In this document: positions 57,817 through 64,000 of the stretch, in pieces | Numbering within the stretch: the first letter of the stretch is position 1 | Layout of the letters: each line of letters begins with the position of its first letter | Assembly: GCA_027625915.1 (NCBI GenBank) | Contig: JANTQA010000048.1 | Location: 310,001 to 374,000 of the forward strand | DNA: 64,000 nt | Direction of reading: 5' to 3' | Source: Anaeramoeba flamelloides | Taxonomy: Eukaryota; Metamonada; Anaeramoebidae | Notes under the pieces: generated by a model | Seen by the model: only the letters and a program-made list of their open reading frames with translations | What the model was told of the DNA's origin: nothing | Databases searched by the model: none | Position numbers and translations under genes: made by a program

Positions 57817-60800
57817 ATGTTTCAAAGGGCAAACAGGCTGTTCTCTCTTAATAACATAAACACTTTTTTAGGAGAAAAAAAGTACCAACAAAAAAAAACC
57901 TTTAACCTTTCATTTTTTAAAATCTCTGAAGAAATGACTTTTCTTTTTAAAAATTTAGTACTTCAAAATTTAGAAAACTTTCTCCTGAAAGAACAATACA
58001 CAAGAATTCAAAAAAGCAAAACACAAGAATCGACAAGTTCAAATGAACAGAAGCAGGAACAGGGACAGGAACAAGAACAGGGACAGGAACAGGAAAAAAC
58101 CTTTTTCCAACAGCCTGCAATAAATTTAGAAGAAATTCAACAAACCCCCACAAATATTCCTTTTCACATACGGGACACACTCAAAATTCTGGTAGGTAAA
58201 AGGAAGGCCACAGAGCCAATGACGTTTGAGCTCTCTGACAACACGCTGAAATACTTCAAGGCAAAGTCAAATCAAAGCGATCAAAAGAAAATCCATTTAA
58301 CAACTATTTCGTGTGTGCAAGACTTTGGTGAAATCACAAGCATCCCAAACACGTTTTCAATCTTGACTGGTAACGAGCTCTTGGTTCTTCAAGCAGAAAC
58401 GAAGGATCAAATGAAAAAATGGGTGCTGCATCTCCAAATTTGTAAAAATTTTTATCTTGTGAGTAAAAGGAAAGCAAGGAAAAATGATCATCAAACACTA
58501 GTCTCCATGCTCCAATTCCTTGACTTTTATGAGAAGGAAATTGAAGACAACTTAGAAGAAACGATCAGCCAGACACGGCAACAGTTTAACCACAAAAGCT
58601 CTTTTGGTGATTTCTTTGACCACAATTTCAAAATTAAAAAAACAAAGTCCTCACATAAAATGGGCAACGAACACCCTTCCATCAACAAAATCAAACAAGA
58701 GAAAGTGCTCGTTCAAAAAAAAAGAATCAAAGAGTGGAAAAATCTTTTTTTAATCAAGCTGTTCAACTTAAGGTCAAAGCTCACAAACGAATTTAAATTC
58801 ACAGTCATCGTAAACAAACCGCCTGATTTGCAACCAAACAGCAACTTTTTGGTTTTGCAAAAATATAGTGTTGTAAATGTCTTAGATAATGAGCACCACC
58901 AGGAATGGATTGGTGAACACAACGGTGTTATTGGATTCTTTAATCCAAAATTTGTGTCCATGTTTAATCGAGATCGAAAAATTCCCTTTACAGAACTACC
59001 GACAACAAAAGATCAAGATTATGAAAACTCACCCAAAAAAAGTATGTAGACTTACTTTTCTGAAAAATTGAATTTTTTTTTAATTTTTTTTTTTTTTTTT
59101 TTTTCTTTACCCCAGAAAGAAGTTTTTTTTTTTTGTTTGGATATTCGTGATTTGGTTTATCTGAATTTTTTTCTCATTTATTTTTCGATTTCTCTTTTTG
59201 GATTATGAGAAATAGTGTCTGATTTTTTTCTATTGGTTTTGGGAATTGGAAAATTTTTAAAGATTGATTTCTGAAAATTAAATTAACACACTTTTTTAAC
59301 TTGGTTCTACGAGACGAGAAATTATTACTTGTTCAAACGACAGCTTTCGCAATGGACCCACTTGTCTTATACCCTGTAAAGTTTTCCATTCAATTGTCTT
59401 TGAAAACTCTCCAAAAAAAGATTTAAGAAAACCAAGTCTTGCAGACAAAAATTGAAAAGTTTTTTTGGCAGAAACATCCTTTTTTCCACCCAAGCAAAGA
59501 AATTAATTTAATTGAAAAAAAATGAGCCAAAGTCACACAGAGAACACTACAAAAAATCTTGTTGCTTTGTGGGGATTACAAATACTGATAAATTCAAAGA
59601 AATGTTTGAAAATTTTTGTTCGTTTTCCCTTATTATAAATTGTTTTACCTCATCTTTTAATAATGCATTTAATTGGTTTAAATGTTAAAAAAAAACTTTG
59701 GAAAATTAGTTGATCTTCAAATATTATTTGTCAAGAACTGTTTTAAAAGTTGAGTTATCCAATTTATAAAAATGGAAATTGAACTCAAAATTTTTAATTT
59801 TTTTTGAATTTATCTTTAACCCGATCTGAGCAAAATTGAAAGGCAACACAAACTCAAGTTGAAAACGAAACGATCAATATAATGACTAATCTTTCTGGGC
59901 AATTCGCCTAATTTTTTTTTTATTCTTTTCCTTTTAAGGACTACGTTTTCACCCCTGGTGAAGGTGTTTAAACTTTTGAAATGAGTAATTTTTTTTTTCC
60001 AATTTCTGCAGAATGAAAATTCTTTTTGAGAAGTGAATTTAAAATAGAACAATAACTAAAAACACCACAAACAAAAAAAAAATCAATTGTCTAAATATGC
60101 CAAATTTCAAAATTATGGGCAAACTTTTTTATAATGATTTTTTTCAATTTTCATTTGTATTTCAAAAAATAAAATGATTACACTTAATATTTTTATTTCT
60201 TAACCTATATTGGTTATTTTATCTAAACACTTTAATAAAATACATTATTATTCAAAAAAAAAAAAAAAGAAACAATTAAACAAATTTTTTTATTATGAAA
60301 AATCTGCTACTATTTTTGAAATTAAGCTTCTAAACCCCAATTCAAAATTTTTAACACACCAAAATTCGATTTGTGAAAAAAAAAACTTATTTAATCAATT
60401 CAAGAACATTTATCAAATTAGAACCATTCACTAATTGAAATTTTAACACTTTTTTATAAATTCCAATACTCACAAAACAATAAATAAATAATTATCAATA
60501 CAAATAAATCATGGGTGTGTTAAAAATTTTGGAGAGAGCAAAACAAAAAAATAAATTATTAAATTTGTAAAAATTCTATTAGGAATATTGATCGATCTAA
60601 AGGTTAGATACTACCAACTAATTTTATTTGAGTTCTTCCATTACGTACAACTCAACTTTAACATAATATCAATTGTTCAAAAAAAATTTGATCCAACGAA
60701 ACAAGTTACTTAATTCAAACAATGAAATGAAAACAAAAACTAAAAGATGAAAAAATGATTTTCGTATTTTACAAAAATCAAAATTATTTCCAATTTCAAT

Positions 60801-63800
60801 GAAATTGTATTATTGTGATTGTTTGGAACGTTTTAGCTGTGTGGAAAATTTTGAATTTTAGTTTAGTAAAGAGAGAATTTTAAATTGAGTAAATTTGTAT
60901 CTCCCAATTCAAAGAGTTTGAAGAAACAGCCATTAGAAGTATTTTCAAAAAAAATTTAGTTTTCTAAAATTTTTGGATAAGAGCACAACAAAAAAATGTA
61001 TTGATAAATTTGTTAAAGTTCTACCAACAATTATTAACTGATTAAAGAGTTTAATATCATCAACTAATTTTATTTGTGGTTATTTATTTAAAAAGAACTC
61101 AAACTTTAACCATATATCAATCCTACGAAAAAAATTTTTTTCATTCAATGAAGCAGGTTACGTAATTTCAAAAAATAAAATGCAAACAAAAAACTAAAAG
61201 ACGAAAAAATGATTTTTAGATTTTAATATTTTTCAAAAATCAAAATTTATTCTCCAATTTGAATGGAATTTTATTATTGTGATTCTTTTATTTTGGAACA
61301 TTTTAACTGTGCAAAAATTTTTTGAATTTTTTTGGATTTATTGGTTTGGATTAAGTAGTTAAAACACTTTATTTGTAAAAGAGAGAATTTTGAAGTAACT
61401 GAATTCGTAACTTCTAATTCAAAGAGTGTCTAAAATAAACACAATCATTCGTAGTATTTTAAACTTTAATTAGTTTTCTGAATTTTTATTAACTTAAAAA
61501 TGAAAAAAGTTATATACTTAAAAATGAAAATAATTTTTTCAAGAGTAAAACAAGATTTTCAAAAAAAAAAAAAAAAAAAATTCATAAAGATTAAAAGATT
61601 AAATTTACAGATTATTTTTAATAAATTTGTCTCAACTTTTAATATAAGTCTTAAACATTTTTTTAAAAAAAAAAAAAAAAGTGTAAAACCTAATAAATTT
61701 TTTTTGGATTTATTATAATATATATTATCAAATTAATTTAATAAAAACTCCTACCCCATACCCATATTCATGTTCTATTCTATTTCATTCTCTTTATTAC
61801 ACTTTTCTTTTATTTCTATCATAATTATTAATAATTAGATAAATTGGAATATTTTTTTAAAGATTTAAATATTGTAATTTATGATTATTTTAAGGGATAT
61901 CAAGAAAAACATTTATTTCGAAATCAATTAAAAAAAGAAATAATCTTTTTATCAGATTTTAAAATAATTGAATTTGAATCATTAGACAATAAAGAAATCA
62001 AAAACGAAATTAAATTGCAAGATATTAACAACATTCTTAATGTTGAAGCGAAAATTAATAAAAAGCATTCTTTTGAATTGAAAACAACAGATCAGTCATT
62101 AGTATTAATTGCGGAAGATGACAAAATATTTCAAAAATGGATCAAAATTTTGGAAATTTGCATGATCTTGATTCAATTAAGCAATCCTATTCCCATTTAC
62201 ATGATTGGATTGAATAAGACAAAGATCAATAAGACAATTGATTTTTTTGAAGAAAAATTAAAAGAAAAGCAGGATTTACAAGAACAATTAAATAAAAATT
62301 TTAATGCAACAAAGATAATTAATGTAACACTAGTACCCAAAAAAGATAACATTATTTTGGATGTATTAAAAAACGATCATCATAAAATAAAAACATCAAA
62401 ATTAAACCAATATATCGATTTAACGAATTTAATTTACCAAGTCTCTGAAATCAAATACATCATTAGAAAATTATTTTCAATCCAAGCTCGTTTATATTTC
62501 CCAAATCTCAAGGAAAGGCAAATTGCCTATTCAATCGCAAATAATGAAGTTGTTAAAAATGAAGAAAATGTCGATGAATTATCCTTTGATAAAAGGCAGT
62601 TGTTTAAACTAATTAAACCATTGAATGAAGAATATTTTCAAGTTGAAACGAACAACCGAATTGGCAAGGTACCAATAAAAAAATTACAAATAATTAAAAT
62701 TATTAAAAAAGAAAAAATACTTTTGGATGAAAAAGAAAAAACAAATTTTCAATTTAAAAATATAATTTTAAACGAATTATCAAATAGTAATTTCCCAAAT
62801 TTCCATTCATCGAATAGTAGCAACACAATGAGCATCAACAGTAAAAACCATTTTAAAATCAATAGCAATTTGAATCGGAAATTTAATTCAAACAAAAATT
62901 TTAAAAAGCATAGTTATCAGAATTTTTTATCATATAACCATTCAAATAAAAATATAAATGATAATTTAAAAAAAAAATTCAAAACAAATTGCCTCCTGAA
63001 TAGTAATGGCTTCAGAAAATTGACCTTTAAATATCTGGAACAAATTGAAATTGAAGAAAGTATAAGTATGAATTATCCAATTAATTTGAGTGGTTATTTT
63101 TATAGTCAATTTGAAGAAAATAAAATGGTTAAAAGATGGTTTCATTTAAAAAGTTGGTGCTTAATCGTATACAAATCACAAAACACATTAAAGCCCATAG
63201 GTGCATTTGATTTAAGACAAGTATCCACTTTACAAAACATTGAAGAAAGCAATAATAAAAAATACCAATTTTTGATCAAATTTTTTAGCGAAAATTCTTT
63301 GAAATTGGCTACAGACGATCAAAATTTAATGAAAAGTTGGTTAGAAATTTTTAATGTAATATTGTTATTTAATTATTTATTAAACCCGGTGTTTAATGTC
63401 AAGGATTTAAATCAAAGAAAGGAAAAATATTATAAAATTATTGATTGGTTACGAAAGAAAATTGACATTAATAAAAAATTATTACAAAATTTAAGCCAAT
63501 CATCGGATATCAAATATTCAATATCATCATCTCATTCTGAAAATTCATTAAAAATTAATCGCAAGTTTGATATCTATTTAAAATATCATAATTCCATTAA
63601 TGATTTAGATACTTTGGAAAATAAGAAAAGAAAGAGTGATCAAAATCATAATAACTTTAAAAAAATGAAATTTAACAAAGAAATTGAAAAAATTGAAAAA
63701 TTTAAAAATTTATTAATTTTTTGGAAAGAAAGATTCTTAAGTTATTTAATTCGAGAATTAGAACCCAATATAAAGAAAAATGAAATTAGAGCCTTTTGTT

Positions 63801-63845
63801 TAAATGATTCAAATATAAACAAAAATAACGAGCTTGATGATAATA

Positions 63846-63885
<40 letters not shown>

Positions 63886-64000
63886 GGAAAATTTGGAGAT
63901 AATGAATGAAGATATTAAATTCTTAAATTTTAAAAAAAATGATTTATTAATTATACTTAAAAAACCTGAAAGAGGATTTTTATTCGCAAAAACCAAGAAC
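57817..64000 (+). CDS. Multi-module PH/SH3-like protein, RasGAP-type paralogue (partial; exons 57817-59041 and 61839-64000)
   Basis: Exon 1 starts at ATG 57817 and ends in phase 1 before GTATGT; exon 2 follows ATAATTAG at 61838 in matching phase and stays open to the window end. It has 1129 codons here. Domains seen: a Gln/Glu-rich stretch (residues ~75-95), PH 1 (~118-216), SH3-like 1 (~326-381, HHQEWIGEHNGVIGFFNPKFV region), PH 2 (~430-526), SH3-like 2 (~653-696), PH 3 (~823-926, KRWFHLKSWCLIVYKSQ) and the start of SH3-like 3, interrupted by an Asn tract. The protein aligns along its length with the gene at 5578-17401 (for example NVEAKINKK against NAEAKINKK, and LKPIGAFDLRQ against LKPIEAYNIRQ). 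By homology it should continue through further modules to a RasGAP domain beyond the window; that is inference. Confidence 0.85.
60325..60890 (+). repeat. Dispersed repeat K, copy 3 (in intron)
   Basis: It is colinear with 36285-37130 minus an internal ~100 bp; shared blocks are CCCCAATTCAAAATTT, GAAACAAGTTACTTAATTCA and TATTGTGATTGTTTGGAACG. Confidence 0.6.
60965..61360 (+). repeat. Dispersed repeat K, copy 4 (in intron, tandem with copy 3)
   Basis: It repeats the right two thirds of copy 3 about 75 bp downstream (AAATTTGTTAAAGTTCTACC, AAAACTAAAAGACGAAAAAA, TATTGTGATTC). Confidence 0.55.

Larger units (their letters stand above)
59042..61838 (+). other. 2.8 kb intron of the second RasGAP-type gene
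   Basis: It begins GTATGTAG and ends ATAATTAG, phase 1, at the position equivalent to the intron at 6563-10829. It holds two tandem partial copies of repeat K. Minus-strand open frames at 59296-59493 and 59816-60052 are less AT-rich than their surroundings, but no domain is recognised. Confidence 0.8.

Noticed and set aside
1-64000. CRISPR arrays, rRNA genes, or retrovirus/LTR/Polinton remains
   Set aside because: None recognised. Spaced repeats here are palindrome arrays or minisatellites, and the only reverse transcriptase remains are of LINE type.

Overview
The window is nuclear DNA from a very AT-rich, gene-poor protist. Evidence seen in the sequence: spliceosomal GT-AG introns of about 0.18 to 4.3 kb, long asparagine tracts coded by AAT runs, a single-exon succinyl-CoA ligase beta gene, an ankyrin-BTB protein and very large multi-PH RasGAP genes. 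Stops used are TAA and TAG with ATG starts, consistent with the standard code. The combination (expanded PH/RasGAP and ankyrin-BTB families, an organellar succinyl-CoA ligase that would suit a hydrogenosome) fits an amoeboid, possibly anaerobic protist such as an Anaeramoeba-like metamonad. That placement is inference; an amoebozoan is not excluded.

Layout: 1-618 is the 3' end of an unrecognised + strand gene. 5578-17401 is a complete two-exon RasGAP gene (2518 residues) whose 4.3 kb intron holds a 5'-truncated LINE and an array of palindromes. 23032-25372 (minus) is a two-exon ankyrin/double-BTB gene and 28060-29337 (minus) is succinyl-CoA ligase beta. From 29.3 to 50.1 kb there is no recognisable gene, only stacked small DNA transposons. 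50103-50957 is the three-exon ribosomal protein eL14 gene. After more repeats, 57817-64000 is the 5' part of a second RasGAP-type paralogue in the same orientation, running off the window.

The two paralogues share a repeated module: a PH domain, a helical linker and an SH3-like fold. The first has six modules followed by a RasGAP domain with arginine finger and FLR motif intact. They also share a phase-1 intron at the same place after the first module. The likely role is membrane-tethered shut-off of Ras signalling; the ankyrin-BTB protein would be a ubiquitin-ligase adaptor, the ligase beta subunit acts in organellar energy metabolism and eL14 in the ribosome. No operon-like link is implied.

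Repeats dominate the rest and can be dated relative to each other because several carry target-site duplications or have empty-site counterparts in this same window. The main families are: two LINE copies with 17 bp duplications; a tRNA-derived SINE that shares the LINE 3' tail; an AAAT-tailed retroposon; TA-flanked MITEs (197 bp, about 475 bp and 259 bp families); two families of 1.2-1.8 kb TTAA-flanked (piggyBac-like) elements; and several long inverted-repeat elements nested in one another. No retroviral, LTR or Polinton-like remains were recognised.
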